Shown piece by piece: positions 1 through 8,622 of a DNA stretch of 64,000 nt. The notes under the pieces are model-generated. The model worked only from the letters and a program-made list of their open reading frames with translations, made no database searches and was not told where the DNA came from. How positions within the stretch are numbered: the stretch's first letter is position 1; each line of letters begins with the position of its first letter. Made by a program: the position numbers and the translations under genes. Source of the DNA: JANMJD01 sp963847945 (lineage in GTDB: Bacteria > Actinomycetota > Acidimicrobiia > Acidimicrobiales > Ilumatobacteraceae); the NCBI GenBank assembly GCA_963847945.1, contig CAWKBX010000018.1:124001-188000 (forward strand). The letters are read 5' to 3'.

Positions 1-642
1 GGCCGGTTGGTTGCTGACGACATAGTTCATGTTCCAGCCGTCACGCTCGACCCGGTACTCGGGGATCAGGGCACCTACCTCACCCATCGACGGCCGGTGG
101 ACGAACCCGAAGTGGCTCATGTCGGCGAAGTTCTCGTGGAGCGCTCGCAACCCGCAGTGCAACCACGCTGCCTCGCCCCATGCGATGTGCCATTCGGCGG
201 CCTCGAAGTAGGTGAGTTCGCGATGAACGACGACTGACCAGTCGGGCGACAACCCGGGGATCTCGAACGCCGGCAGGTACGGCTCGTCCAAGACCGCCCA
301 TACGAGCCCGTAGGCGACGCGCGATCGGTACGTCACCAGCGAACATCGCGGCAAAGTCGCGTCGGGCGGCAGCGACGGGACGGCCAGCAGGGCGCCACTC
401 CCCGAGGCGAACTGCCAGCCGTGGTAGGGGCAGGCGATGGTGCCGTCGGCGACGGAGCCGGTCGCCAGGCTGGCGTTGCGGTGGGGGCACATACCCTGGG
501 CGACCGTCACCCCGTCCGGTCCGCCGTAGACGACGAGATCGACATCGAGTAGTCGCCCCTCCGCCGGCCCGGCGCTCAGGTCTTGCAGACGGGCGACCGG
601 AAACCACACTCGCCGGAGCAGCGCAATCTCGACCGGCAACAT
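1..642 (-). CDS. Rieske non-heme iron oxygenase, alpha subunit (N-terminal part, runs off the left edge)
   Basis: The reading frame begins at the ATG at 642-640 (MLPVEIALLRRVWFPVARL) and stays open for 214 codons to the window edge, so the C-terminal iron domain is missing from view. A Rieske [2Fe-2S] site is visible as CPHRN followed about 17 residues later by CPYHGW, the usual CxH...CxxH pair. Further on, ENFADMSHFGFVHRPS resembles the start of the mononuclear-iron helix with its Asp/His ligands. Members of this family hydroxylate or demethylate aromatic and similar substrates, using electrons from a reductase that is not visible here. It is divergent from the aldehyde dehydrogenase at 682, separated by 39 bp, which suggests shared control of a degradation pathway. 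The substrate cannot be told. Confidence 0.88.
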   Translation of the reverse strand, partial: MLPVEIALLRRVWFPVARLQDLSAGPAEGRLLDVDLVVYGGPDGVTVAQGMCPHRNASLATGSVADGTIACPYHGWQFASGSGALLAVPSLPPDATLPRCSLVTYRSRVAYGLVWAVLDEPYLPAFEIPGLSPDWSVVVHRELTYFEAAEWHIAWGEAAWLHCGLRALHENFADMSHFGFVHRPSMGEVGALIPEYRVERDGWNMNYVVSNQPA

Positions 643-651
643 CTCGCTAGT

Positions 652-669
652 ATATCGCTGCAATATCGC
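652..669. promoter_or_regulatory. Direct repeat in the divergent Rieske/ALDH promoter region
   Basis: The 39-bp gap between the two divergent starts contains ATATCGC twice (652-658 and 663-669), 11 bp apart, or one helical turn. Such spacing suits a regulator bound on one face of the helix. A regulatory role is an inference, and no regulator gene is next to it. Confidence 0.3.
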
Positions 670-681
670 AGGGAGTTGAGC

Positions 682-2181
682 ATGACAAGCACGAGCGAAC
701 CGGTCCGGTACGAGCGGCTGTTCATCGGCGGTGAGTGGGTCGTCCCGTCGTCGGCCGCCACATACTGGGCCCAGGATCCGTGCACGCTCGAACGATGGGC
801 CGAACTGCCCGAGGCAGGCGAGTCCGACGTCGATGCTGCGGTCGCTGCCGCCCGTACCGCATTCAACGGCCCGTGGTGCTCGATGAACGGCCAGACGCGG
901 GCGAACCTGATGCATCGGCTCGCTGACTTGTTGGAGGCGAACGCGACGGAACTCGGCGTGTTAGAGATGCGCGACAACGGCAAGTTGTTCAAGGAGACCG
1001 CCTCGCAGACGAAGTTCGCCGCCCGCAACTACCGCTATTTCGCGGGCGTGGCCGACAAGTTGTTCGGCGATGTCATCCCCCTCGACAACAACGACATCTT
1101 CGACTACCTCGTGCGTGAACCCGTTGGCGTCTGCGTGATGTTGACCGCGTGGAACTCACCGATGCAGTTCGTCGCCAACAAGCTTGCCCCGGCGCTGGCG
1201 GCCGGCAACGTGGCCATCATCAAGCCGTCCGAGTACGGCTCGGTCTCGGTGTTCCGCTTCGCCGAGTTGGTCGCCGAAGCGGGCTTTCCGTCGGGCGTCG
1301 TCAACGTCATCAGCGGGAGCGGCCCGGGGGTTGGGCGAATGCTCGCCGAGCATCCCGGTATCGATCTGGTCAGCCTCACCGGTGGCCCGGCGACGGGTCG
1401 CGCGGTGGCCGCGGGCGCGGCCCGGAACCTCACCCGCACGGTGATGGAACTCGGGGGCAAGTCGCCCCACATCGTGTTTGCCGACGCCGACCTGCACCGG
1501 GCGTTGCCCGGGGTACAGTCGGGCATCTTCGCCGCGGCCGGCCAAACGTGCATCGCCGGTTCTCGGCTGCTGTTGCAGCGCTCGATCCACGACGCATTCC
1601 TCGATCGGCTCGCGCAGCGCACTGCGACGATCCGCATTGGTCACCCGATGGACGACGACACCCAGATGGGGCCGCTCTCCAACCGCCCCCAGTACGAGCG
1701 CGTCCTCGCGTTTATCGAACGCGGCAAGGCCGAAGGCGCTCATGTGGCCTGTGGCGGCGGCGTGGCGAGTGTGCCGCAGTATCCCGCTGGTCTGTTCGTG
1801 CAGCCGACGATCCTTGCCAATGCGACCAATTCGATGTCGATCGCCCAGACCGAGGCGTTCGGGCCGGTGCTCACCGTGATCCCGTTCGACGATGACGACG
1901 AGGCGATCGCGATCGCCAACGACACCGAGTTCGGTCTCGCCGCCGGGGTCTGGACGTCCGACATCCGTCGAGCGTTTCGGATGACCCGGGCGATCCGCGC
2001 CGGCACCGTCTGGGTCAACACGTATCGCACTGTCGCCGCCGCCGCCCCATTCGGTGGCTTCAAACAAAGCGGCTACGGCCGCGAGCGTGGGCTCGAAGCG
2101 CTGCGGGAATACACGATCGCCAAGAACGTGATGATCGACCTGTCCGACGACGAACGCGACCCGTTCCTGCAACGCACCTGA
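682..2181 (+). CDS. NAD(P)+-dependent aldehyde dehydrogenase
   Basis: This 499-residue protein is full length for the ALDH superfamily and oxidises an aldehyde to the acid. The catalytic pair is in place: Glu256 in MELGGKSP and Cys290 in GQTCIAG. AWNSPMQF and the KPSEYGS stretch mark the Rossmann-type cofactor site. The start at 682 is chosen because AGGGAG lies about seven bases upstream and the protein then begins MTSTSEPVRYERLFIGGEW, the usual ALDH N-terminus; a longer in-frame extension to 583 lacks similarity. The usual FTGS motif reads LTGGPATG here, so the cofactor loop is slightly unusual. It is followed after nine bases by a second ALDH, so the two are probably co-transcribed. Confidence 0.93.
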   Translation: MTSTSEPVRYERLFIGGEWVVPSSAATYWAQDPCTLERWAELPEAGESDVDAAVAAARTAFNGPWCSMNGQTRANLMHRLADLLEANATELGVLEMRDNGKLFKETASQTKFAARNYRYFAGVADKLFGDVIPLDNNDIFDYLVREPVGVCVMLTAWNSPMQFVANKLAPALAAGNVAIIKPSEYGSVSVFRFAELVAEAGFPSGVVNVISGSGPGVGRMLAEHPGIDLVSLTGGPATGRAVAAGAARNLTRTVMELGGKSPHIVFADADLHRALPGVQSGIFAAAGQTCIAGSRLLLQRSIHDAFLDRLAQRTATIRIGHPMDDDTQMGPLSNRPQYERVLAFIERGKAEGAHVACGGGVASVPQYPAGLFVQPTILANATNSMSIAQTEAFGPVLTVIPFDDDDEAIAIANDTEFGLAAGVWTSDIRRAFRMTRAIRAGTVWVNTYRTVAAAAPFGGFKQSGYGRERGLEALREYTIAKNVMIDLSDDERDPFLQRT

Positions 2182-2190
2182 GGAGCAGCC

Positions 2191-3687
2191 ATGGCTGTTG
2201 AAGACATCGATTGGATCACCCGGGCCGCAACGCTGCGGCCAGAGGGGCGGGCGTTCATCGACGGTGAATATGTCGATGCACTCGACGGCGCCACGTTCGA
2301 GGCGGTTTCGCCGCGCGACGGACGGGTGCTCGCTCCAGTGGCGTCGGGCGATACGGCCGACGTCGACCGTGCCGTACGCGGAGCGCGGGCGGCGTACGAG
2401 TCGGGGGTGTGGGCGGACGCGTCACCCAAGGAACGACGCCGCGTGATGCTGCGAATCGCCGAACTCGTCGAGGAACACGCCGACGAGTTGGCACTGCTCG
2501 AGTCGCTCGACATGGGCAAGGGCATCCGCAACGCCCGCAACGACGATCTCGGCGGAGTGGTCCGATGCTACGACTACTACGCGAATGCGATCGACAAGTT
2601 CACGGGCGAGGTGATGCCTACCGACCCCGGTTCGCTGGTGATGATCACCCGTGAGCCGCTCGGCGTGGTTGGTGCGGTGGTGCCCTGGAACTTCCCGCTC
2701 GTGATGGCGGCGTACAAGGTCGCTCCGGCGATCGCGATGGGCAACAGCGTGGTGGTCAAGCCCGCCGAGCAGTCGTCGCTCTCGATGATCCGCTTCGCTC
2801 AACTCGCAGTCGAGGCCGGGTTGCCCCCGGGGGTCGTCCAGGTCGTGCCGGGCTTCGGTGAACGGGCAGGCGCGGCGCTTGGCCGCCACATGGATGTCGA
2901 TGCGCTGGCGTTCACCGGTTCGGCCGAGGTCGGTCGGTACTTCTTGTCGTACGCCGGCGAAAGCAACATGAAGCGCGTCTCGCTGGAGTGTGGCGGCAAG
3001 ACCCCGCACGTGGTGATGCCCGACGCTCCCAACCTCGATGTCGCAGCCGACGCGATCGCCTGGGGCATCCTCTACAACCAGGGTCAGATCTGCAACGCCG
3101 GATCGCGAGTGGTCGTCCACGAACGGGTCAAGGACGAACTGTTGGCGAAGGTCATCGCGGTGACCGAGTCGGTGCAGCCGGCTGATCCGCTCGCGCCCTT
3201 CACCGAGTTCGGGGCGGTGGGCGACCATCGGCAACTGGCGATGCTGCTCGACTATGTCGGCATCGCCACGGCCGAGGGTGCCACCGTCGTGACCGGTGGG
3301 ACTGCGGCCGAAGTGGTGGCGGGTGGGGCGTACATGCGCCCGACCGTTTTCGATGGCGTCCGTAACGACATGCGGATCGCTCAGGAAGAGGCGTTCGGGC
3401 CGATGCTCGGGGTCATCACCTACGGGGACAGTGACAACCCGATGCAGATCGCCAACGACTCGATGTACGGCTTGACGGCGGCGGTGTGGACCCGTGACGT
3501 GAGTGCCGCCCATCGAGCGGCCCGGAAGCTGCGCGGCGGGTTCGTGTGGGTCAACTGCTTCGACAAGCTTGACATCTCGCTGCCCTGGGGCGGATTCAAG
3601 CAATCAGGCTTCGGGCGCGACAAGGGCATGCACGCGTTTGAGAAGTACTCCGACCTCAAAACCGTCTGGATCGATCTCAACCACTGA
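2191..3687 (+). CDS. Aldehyde dehydrogenase, PuuC-like (gamma-glutamyl-aminobutyraldehyde dehydrogenase family)
   Basis: This 498-residue ALDH has Glu266 (LECGGKTP) and Cys301 (NQGQICNAG). The N-terminal pattern (DWITRAATLRPEGRAFIDGE), the internal SNMKRV and the C-terminal HAFEKYSDLKTVWIDL match the arrangement recalled for PuuC, the enzyme that oxidises gamma-glutamyl-gamma-aminobutyraldehyde in putrescine breakdown. The assignment is by remembered similarity, so other aldehydes (betaine aldehyde, 3-hydroxypropanal) remain possible. It lies nine bases behind the previous ALDH. A PuuB-like FAD oxidoreductase (44024-45451) and an ornithine-type decarboxylase (8623-9885) elsewhere in the window fit a polyamine connection, though they are not adjacent. 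Confidence 0.9.
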   Translation: MAVEDIDWITRAATLRPEGRAFIDGEYVDALDGATFEAVSPRDGRVLAPVASGDTADVDRAVRGARAAYESGVWADASPKERRRVMLRIAELVEEHADELALLESLDMGKGIRNARNDDLGGVVRCYDYYANAIDKFTGEVMPTDPGSLVMITREPLGVVGAVVPWNFPLVMAAYKVAPAIAMGNSVVVKPAEQSSLSMIRFAQLAVEAGLPPGVVQVVPGFGERAGAALGRHMDVDALAFTGSAEVGRYFLSYAGESNMKRVSLECGGKTPHVVMPDAPNLDVAADAIAWGILYNQGQICNAGSRVVVHERVKDELLAKVIAVTESVQPADPLAPFTEFGAVGDHRQLAMLLDYVGIATAEGATVVTGGTAAEVVAGGAYMRPTVFDGVRNDMRIAQEEAFGPMLGVITYGDSDNPMQIANDSMYGLTAAVWTRDVSAAHRAARKLRGGFVWVNCFDKLDISLPWGGFKQSGFGRDKGMHAFEKYSDLKTVWIDLNH

Positions 3688-3720
3688 GCACCTGGTCGTC
3701 GCCGCACGTCGGGCGCGGCG

Positions 3721-3897
3721 TTGAGGGCGGTGCCGAACCGGTCGGACTACTGCGCGGCCAAGGCCGGCGTCATCGGCGACATGAAAAGCCTGGCGCTGAA
3801 AGTCGGTCGCTACCGCATTCGGGTGAATTCGACTGCGCCGTGCTCGGTGGATACCCGGGTTGAGTCACAGCTGCGAACGGCGTTGGTGGCGACGTTC
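3721..3897 (+). pseudogene. Remnant of a short-chain dehydrogenase/reductase (C-terminal half)
   Basis: The translation carries the SDR active-site block: Tyr at 3748 in SDYCAAKAGVIGDMKSLALK, then YRIRVNSTAPCSVDTRVE, equivalent to the YxxxK helix and the IRVN-P-G-V-T strand of SDRs. The N-terminal Rossmann half with its glycine motif and NNAG is absent upstream, and the normal Pro-Gly after IRVNS reads Pro-Cys. After about 60 residues the similarity stops and the frame runs into an unrelated remnant. It is a decayed fragment, not a working gene. Confidence 0.6.
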
Positions 3898-3899
3898 GG

Positions 3900-4121
3900 C
3901 CCTCACGCAGGTTACGGGACGAGTCGCGACACCATGGTGTTGCACGATGGAGCTTGGTCGGTGCTGAACCCTTTGACGAAATCGAGGCCGCCCATGCCCT
4001 CGACGATCTCAGCGCCGAGCCTGGTCCGTGGGCGGACGCCCTGGTGTCGCTCCGATGGCTGCTGTTCCACGTCATCGAGGAGTACGCCCGCCACAACGGC
4101 CACGCGGACCTCCTCCGCTAG
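3900..4121 (+). pseudogene. Remnant of a DinB/DUF664-family protein with an in-frame stop
   Basis: In the frame of position 3900 the text reads WADALVSLRWLLFHVIEEY followed by ARHNGHADLLR, then a TAG (4119-4121), then RIDVATGW and another stop. DUF664 proteins end this helix with ARHNGHADLLRERIDG, so the TAG sits where a conserved GAG (Glu) is expected, a one-base nonsense change. The N-terminal part of the four-helix DinB fold is missing. DinB proteins are metal-dependent, some being thiol transferases. This copy is a truncated remnant lying beside the SDR remnant, so the stretch 3690-4285 is a small gene graveyard. Confidence 0.6.
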
Positions 4122-4285
4122 CGAATCGACGTCGCCACCGGCTGGTGAGGCGACATTGAAGCTTGGTCCAACTCGCGGCGGCTCGGCCCGTCCTGGGAAC
4201 ATGGCTCGATGAGCGAAGCAAATGTCGACCGAGCGCCAGTGAATCGGGCGACGATGGGGTCCGGGGGCGCAACCCCCGTGCTGCA

Positions 4286-5020
4286 ATGAGCGTTGCGGGT
4301 ACACCTACGGATCGGTTCGCCGACGACTTTGCCGATCTTGGCCACCCGATGGTCCACCAGCGGTCGTACGAGGTACGCGGGTTCCACCTGGGTGGTACCA
4401 GGCTGTTGATCCGTGGGGTCGTCGACGATCAGGCCCCGGCGGGGATGGCGGTTCCGGGTGACCCCGAATCGCTGACCCTGCACCACATGATCGTCGATGT
4501 CACCGTCGATGTGATGACGACGATCATCGAGGCGGTCGACGTCCGGTTCGAGGAGAACCCGCACGCGACCTGCCCAACGATCGCGCCCGCCTACCAGCAG
4601 TTGGTTGGTGCGTCGATGGGCCGCGGCTACTCGAATCGGGTGCGTGAATTGTTCGGCGGACCACGCAGCTGTACCCACGTGGTCGCGCTGCTCCAAGCGA
4701 TGGCTCCGTTGGTGGCGCAGTCGCGCTGGCCGCTGTTCGCCCGTCTGCAGTCATCACCCCCCGCCGGCCACTCCGCCGGCTCGGCTGGAACGCCCGACCG
4801 CGACGAACAGTTGACGACCGATCAGCGCCGCACGTTGTCGCATGTGAACCTCAACACCTGCCACATCTGGGCCGACGACGGCGCCATGATGGGCCTGGTC
4901 AACGAGGGTGCGGCGGTGCCGGTACCCAACCCGATTCTGCGGAGGATGAAGACCCTCGGGCTTGAACCCGAGGTCTGGACGTCGACCCATCAACCCGGTC
5001 GCGGCCCGGCGAGTGGTTGA
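4286..5020 (+). CDS. DUF2889 domain-containing protein
   Basis: This protein of about 244 residues shows the pattern I associate with DUF2889: HQRSYEVRGFHLGGTRLLIRG near the N-terminus, LHHMIVDVTVDVMTTIIEA, PHATCPTIAPAYQQLVGASM, then GGPRSCTHVVALLQAMAP. The CxxI and CTH segments and several conserved His could bind metal, but no activity is established that I can name. ATG 4286 is preferred over the longer frame from 4163 because the extra 41 residues look non-protein-like and overlap the region after the DinB remnant. There is no clear ribosome-binding site. The neighbouring oxygenases suggest, but do not prove, a catabolic setting. Confidence 0.65.
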   Translation: MSVAGTPTDRFADDFADLGHPMVHQRSYEVRGFHLGGTRLLIRGVVDDQAPAGMAVPGDPESLTLHHMIVDVTVDVMTTIIEAVDVRFEENPHATCPTIAPAYQQLVGASMGRGYSNRVRELFGGPRSCTHVVALLQAMAPLVAQSRWPLFARLQSSPPAGHSAGSAGTPDRDEQLTTDQRRTLSHVNLNTCHIWADDGAMMGLVNEGAAVPVPNPILRRMKTLGLEPEVWTSTHQPGRGPASG

Positions 5021-5114
5021 TCGCGGTCGCTGATCCGTCGGCGAGCGGTCGCGCGTAGTCTGCTGGGGGCGAAGTCATCAAGAAGTCGGGTGGCCAAGAG
5101 AGGAGAGCCCACCG

Positions 5115-5984
5115 ATGCAAATGAAGCGATTGGCCGGCGCCCTGGGAGCCGAGGTCACCGACGTCCGTCTCGCCGACGTCGACCTTGAGATGTTCGAGGA
5201 GATCGAAGCGCTCCTGCTGGCACACCAGGTGCTGTTCTTCCCCGGGCAGTTCCTCAGCCAGCCCGAGCACGTCGCCCTCGGCCGATGGTTTGGTCCGCTC
5301 GAAGGCCATCCGGTGCTGTCGAATCCGTATCCCGACTACCCGGAGATCTTTGAGCTCGCCGCCTCCACCGGCGGCATCGCCGATGAGTGGCATGCCGACT
5401 TGACGTTCCGCACCGCGCCGTCGGTGATGTCGATCCTCAACATGATCCGCTGCCCCGACGTTGGTGGCGACACGATGTGGGCCAACGCCGCGATGGCCTA
5501 CGACGAGTTGTCGCTCCCGATCAAAGAGCTGCTCAACGGGCTGACCGCGCTGCACGATGAGCTGCCGCACGGTAAGCCCGAGGTGATGGCGATCCATCCG
5601 GTCGTGCGGGTCCATCCCGCAACCGGGCATCGTGTGCTGTACGTCAACGAGCACTTCACGCGCCGCATCGTCGAGCTGTCGGCGCCCGAGAGCGACGCGT
5701 TGCTCGGTTTCCTCACCCATTGGGTGTCGAGCGAACGGTTCACGGTGCGATATCGATGGACGGCTGGGACCATTGCCATGTGGGACAACCGCTCCACGCA
5801 GCACTTCGTGCTCAACGACTTCGAGGGCGAGCGCGTGATTCAGCGGGTCACAGTGATGGGCGACCGCCCCGAGGGAGCTGGGGCGCGCTGGGAACCGCAT
5901 TCGTCCAACCGTCACAGTGCCGTGTCTCGCCACGACCGTCAGTTGCGCCGATTCCTGAGGTCGGGCCCACCGGCCAACGAGTGA
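5115..5984 (+). CDS. TauD/TfdA-family Fe(II)/2-oxoglutarate-dependent dioxygenase
   Basis: The 289-residue product has the iron-binding facial triad of the family: His93 and Asp95 in EWHADLTFR, and a distal His230 in NRSTQHFVLND. An Arg shortly after (ERVIQRVTV) would hold 2-oxoglutarate. Enzymes of this group hydroxylate sulfonates, phenoxyacetates and related small acids and release CO2 and succinate. An AGGAGAG box lies upstream of the ATG at 5115; a second ATG two codons later is also possible. The last 25 residues are Arg/Ser-rich and probably disordered. The substrate is unknown, and it is convergent with the deacylase gene that follows. Confidence 0.9.
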   Translation: MQMKRLAGALGAEVTDVRLADVDLEMFEEIEALLLAHQVLFFPGQFLSQPEHVALGRWFGPLEGHPVLSNPYPDYPEIFELAASTGGIADEWHADLTFRTAPSVMSILNMIRCPDVGGDTMWANAAMAYDELSLPIKELLNGLTALHDELPHGKPEVMAIHPVVRVHPATGHRVLYVNEHFTRRIVELSAPESDALLGFLTHWVSSERFTVRYRWTAGTIAMWDNRSTQHFVLNDFEGERVIQRVTVMGDRPEGAGARWEPHSSNRHSAVSRHDRQLRRFLRSGPPANE

Positions 5985-6002
5985 CCGGCGCCTTGACGCG
6001 AC

Positions 6003-7685
6003 TCAGCGGCGGCTGAATTTGCGGATCACCTGGCCTGGGCGGGCACCGGTGTTGTTGCCCCGCTCGGTGACGATTTGGCCGTTGACCAGCGTCGCGGCGT
6101 AGCCGCGCGAGCGGATCTTCAGGCGTCCCGCCCCATTGGGAAAGTCGTTGGCATACGTCGGATGCTCCGAGGCCAATGCGTCGATGTCGAACACGTTGAC
6201 GTCGGCGTAGTGTCCGGCGGCGAGGGTGCCGCGCTCGCTCAGACCGAGTACCCCAGCCGGGAGCGAGGTCAAGCGGCGAATCGCGTCGGGCAGGGTGGCG
6301 AGGTTGCGGGTGCGGTGCCAGTAGGTCAGGTAGTGGGTGCTCATGTCGGCGTCGCAAATCTGGCCGGCATGGGCTCCGGTGTCGGCGAGGCCGGGCGCGA
6401 CGTGGTCCATCGCCAAGACCTGAGCCAAACCGTCGACGTTGCGGTTGAAGAACCAGGTGTTGAACAGTTCATTGCCGTCGCTGGCGATCAGTCGATCGAT
6501 GACGAGTTCCACCGGATGGACGCCCAACTCGTCGGCGAGCACGGCGATCGACCGGCCGTCGACCTCGCTGTAGTCGGGCGATGGGCCGATGCCCAGCGGG
6601 TAGATGTGGTTCGGGTCGTACCACATGCCCTTGCGCACGCCTTCGGCGACGAGCTCCTCGCGGATCAACGGGTCCTTCAACGCGGCGACGCGGTCGGCGA
6701 GCGTCGGCAGCATCATCAGCGCCTTCCACCGGGGACCCTTCACCGGTGAGACCTGGGCGAGTCCGCACAGGGTGCCACTCGGCCGGGTTTGGGTGGCCAT
6801 CGTGATTCGTCCGTCGTTGGCGTTCGTCTCGGCGAGGAACCGGCCGAACATCTCGATGCCCGAGCTGCCCGAATTACCCGCCCCGCCCGAGAACAGCACG
6901 TCGCCGCAGGCGCGGGCCATCTCGCGCAGCAAGGTGATCTCATGGGTCGGCTTGGTGGCGAAATCGTTGACCGCCTGGAACAGTCCGCCGCCCGCCGCGT
7001 TCATCCCGTCGGCGATTGCCAGGTACTCGTCGATTGGGGCGAGGGTGCCCGGGACGTAGCGGCCGTCGGGGACGGTGTGGAGCAGGATCCGCGAGGTCGA
7101 AAACCCGACTGCTCCACCGGCGATCGACTCCTCGGTGATCGCCCGCATCTGTTCGAGCTCGGCCGCGGTCGGCGGCTCGTCGGTGAGCGAGCGCTCGCCC
7201 ATCACGTGGTAGCGCACCGCGCAGTGACCTACCATGCCGACGATGTTCAGCGCCGGTTGCATCTGCGTGACCGCGTCGAGGTACTCGGGGTAGGTGCTCC
7301 AGTCCCACGACAATCCGCCGAGAATTGCCTCGCGGGGGATGTCCTCGACGCTCTCCATCATCTCGGCAAGAAACACCCGGTTGTCGGGCGCGACCGGGGC
7401 AAACGTCACGCCACAGTTGCCCATCAACACGGTGGTCACCCCATGCCACGAGCTCGACGTCATCAGTGGGTCCCACGCCACTTGGGCATCGATATGGGTG
7501 TGCAGGTCGACGAACCCGGGCGACACGACCAGCCCGGCGGCGTCGATTTCCTCACGGCTCGTTGCCTCGGCAAGATCGCCGATCACGGTGATCCGCTCTC
7601 CGTCGACGGCCACGTCGGCGTGGTACCCCTCACCGCCGGTTCCGTCGATGACGGTGCCGTTGCGGATGATCAGATCGTGCGCCAT
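6003..7685 (-). CDS. N-acyl-D-amino-acid deacylase / D-aminoacylase family amidohydrolase
   Basis: The 560-residue protein begins MAHDLIIRNGTVIDGTGGEG, the typical small beta-sandwich start of amidohydrolase-3 enzymes. SPGFVDLHTHIDAQ gives metal ligands His62 and His64. MGNCGVTFAP, with a conserved Cys that binds zinc in D-aminoacylases, and the late DTGAHAGQICDADMSTHYL segment also fit. Family members deacylate N-acyl-D-amino acids or similar N-acyl compounds. The length is normal and no shift is seen. It is convergent with the TauD gene and lies downstream of the SUKH and decarboxylase genes on the same strand. Confidence 0.88.
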   Translation of the reverse strand: MAHDLIIRNGTVIDGTGGEGYHADVAVDGERITVIGDLAEATSREEIDAAGLVVSPGFVDLHTHIDAQVAWDPLMTSSSWHGVTTVLMGNCGVTFAPVAPDNRVFLAEMMESVEDIPREAILGGLSWDWSTYPEYLDAVTQMQPALNIVGMVGHCAVRYHVMGERSLTDEPPTAAELEQMRAITEESIAGGAVGFSTSRILLHTVPDGRYVPGTLAPIDEYLAIADGMNAAGGGLFQAVNDFATKPTHEITLLREMARACGDVLFSGGAGNSGSSGIEMFGRFLAETNANDGRITMATQTRPSGTLCGLAQVSPVKGPRWKALMMLPTLADRVAALKDPLIREELVAEGVRKGMWYDPNHIYPLGIGPSPDYSEVDGRSIAVLADELGVHPVELVIDRLIASDGNELFNTWFFNRNVDGLAQVLAMDHVAPGLADTGAHAGQICDADMSTHYLTYWHRTRNLATLPDAIRRLTSLPAGVLGLSERGTLAAGHYADVNVFDIDALASEHPTYANDFPNGAGRLKIRSRGYAATLVNGQIVTERGNNTGARPGQVIRKFSRR

Positions 7686-7752
7686 GACGTCCCCTTACAT
7701 GCTCGATCGGCACGCTACCGGTGCGACCTCCACCGACTCGATGCGAGCACGC

Positions 7753-8619
7753 TCAAGCGTCGGGAGGGGATTCCGTCGAGGTGCGATTGGCCAGATAGCC
7801 GGGGCCCGAGGTTTGGAGCCAGGTGATGGCTCCGACTTCGTCGGCGAGGCTGGGGCGCTCGATGCGGAATTCAACACCGAAGGGAATCGACTGGAACGAT
7901 GTTGGGGTCAGCACATCGGTGGTCACGTGGTCGGGCAGCATCGTGGCCATCGCCGCGAAGGATTCATCGGCGAGTTGGTGGCCACCGATGTTCACGTTGC
8001 CGGGGGAGAAGAAGTCAACGGCGACACATGTGTTGCGGTGGTAGTGCACACGCAGGTCCATCGTCTCGAAGGAATCCGACGGCTCGTCGGAGGCGTCCGG
8101 GGTGATGACGACGCTGTACGGCTGGTCGAGCAGGGTGCGGACCTCGTGGCGGGTCATTCCGAAGTGAATCGGCCCGATCGACTGCTGTGCCACCAGTTTC
8201 CACACGCCGGCGACGTACGGCTCGGGTTCCGACCCGGGAACATACGGCTCAGGCTCAGCCGCGGGGACGGCAGTCTTGTCGGTGAGGAAGGCGGCAACGT
8301 TCTTGTGCTGCCGCTCCAATGTGGCGACATCGTGATCGTAGAACCACACCGATTTGTTGCGATGGCGATCGACGCGCAACACCGACCAGTAGTTGCCGCA
8401 ATGGTCCTCGCCGATGACCACGTGATCCTCGGGCCACGGATCTCCGTCAGGCCCGATCCACGGGGTACCCGGCGCGCGAACCAGGCGGTTGAGTTCGATC
8501 AGGCGATCGACGTCTGACTCGAGATACGGCGGGGCCGACCCGATGTCGAGCATCTGCTTGGGCAGCGGATAGCCGAGTGTGGTCTCGAACCGGGCGTAGT
8601 CAGCTGCATCCATCGTCAA
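7753..8619 (-). CDS. SMI1/KNR4 (SUKH) family domain protein with a C-terminal extension
   Basis: The first 110 residues (FETTLGYPLPKQMLDIGSAP ... GDPWPEDHVVIGEDHCGNYW ... SVWFYDHD) follow the SUKH-fold pattern. SUKH proteins are known as immunity proteins against secreted nuclease toxins and as scaffold proteins. A short proline/glutamate linker with two copies of EPEPYV (residues 122-136) leads to a second domain of about 150 residues that I do not recognise (GPIHFGMTRHEVRTLL recalls lipoprotein/BamE-like starts). The gene lies only three bases downstream of the decarboxylase stop, so the two are probably one transcript. No toxin partner is visible. Confidence 0.72.
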   Translation of the reverse strand: MTMDAADYARFETTLGYPLPKQMLDIGSAPPYLESDVDRLIELNRLVRAPGTPWIGPDGDPWPEDHVVIGEDHCGNYWSVLRVDRHRNKSVWFYDHDVATLERQHKNVAAFLTDKTAVPAAEPEPYVPGSEPEPYVAGVWKLVAQQSIGPIHFGMTRHEVRTLLDQPYSVVITPDASDEPSDSFETMDLRVHYHRNTCVAVDFFSPGNVNIGGHQLADESFAAMATMLPDHVTTDVLTPTSFQSIPFGVEFRIERPSLADEVGAITWLQTSGPGYLANRTSTESPPDA

Positions 8620-8622
8620 AGC

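Noticed and set aside
1156..2172. Long antisense frames inside the ALDH genes (also 2422-3603 and 49436-50866 inside other genes)
   Set aside because: High G+C makes long reverse frames common. Their translations are His/Arg/Gly-rich without motifs, and the sense frames carry full enzyme signatures.
3721..4212. A 163-residue open frame as a real gene
   Set aside because: Only its first 60 residues resemble an SDR; the rest is out of frame with the DinB remnant and is Ser/Thr-rich noise.
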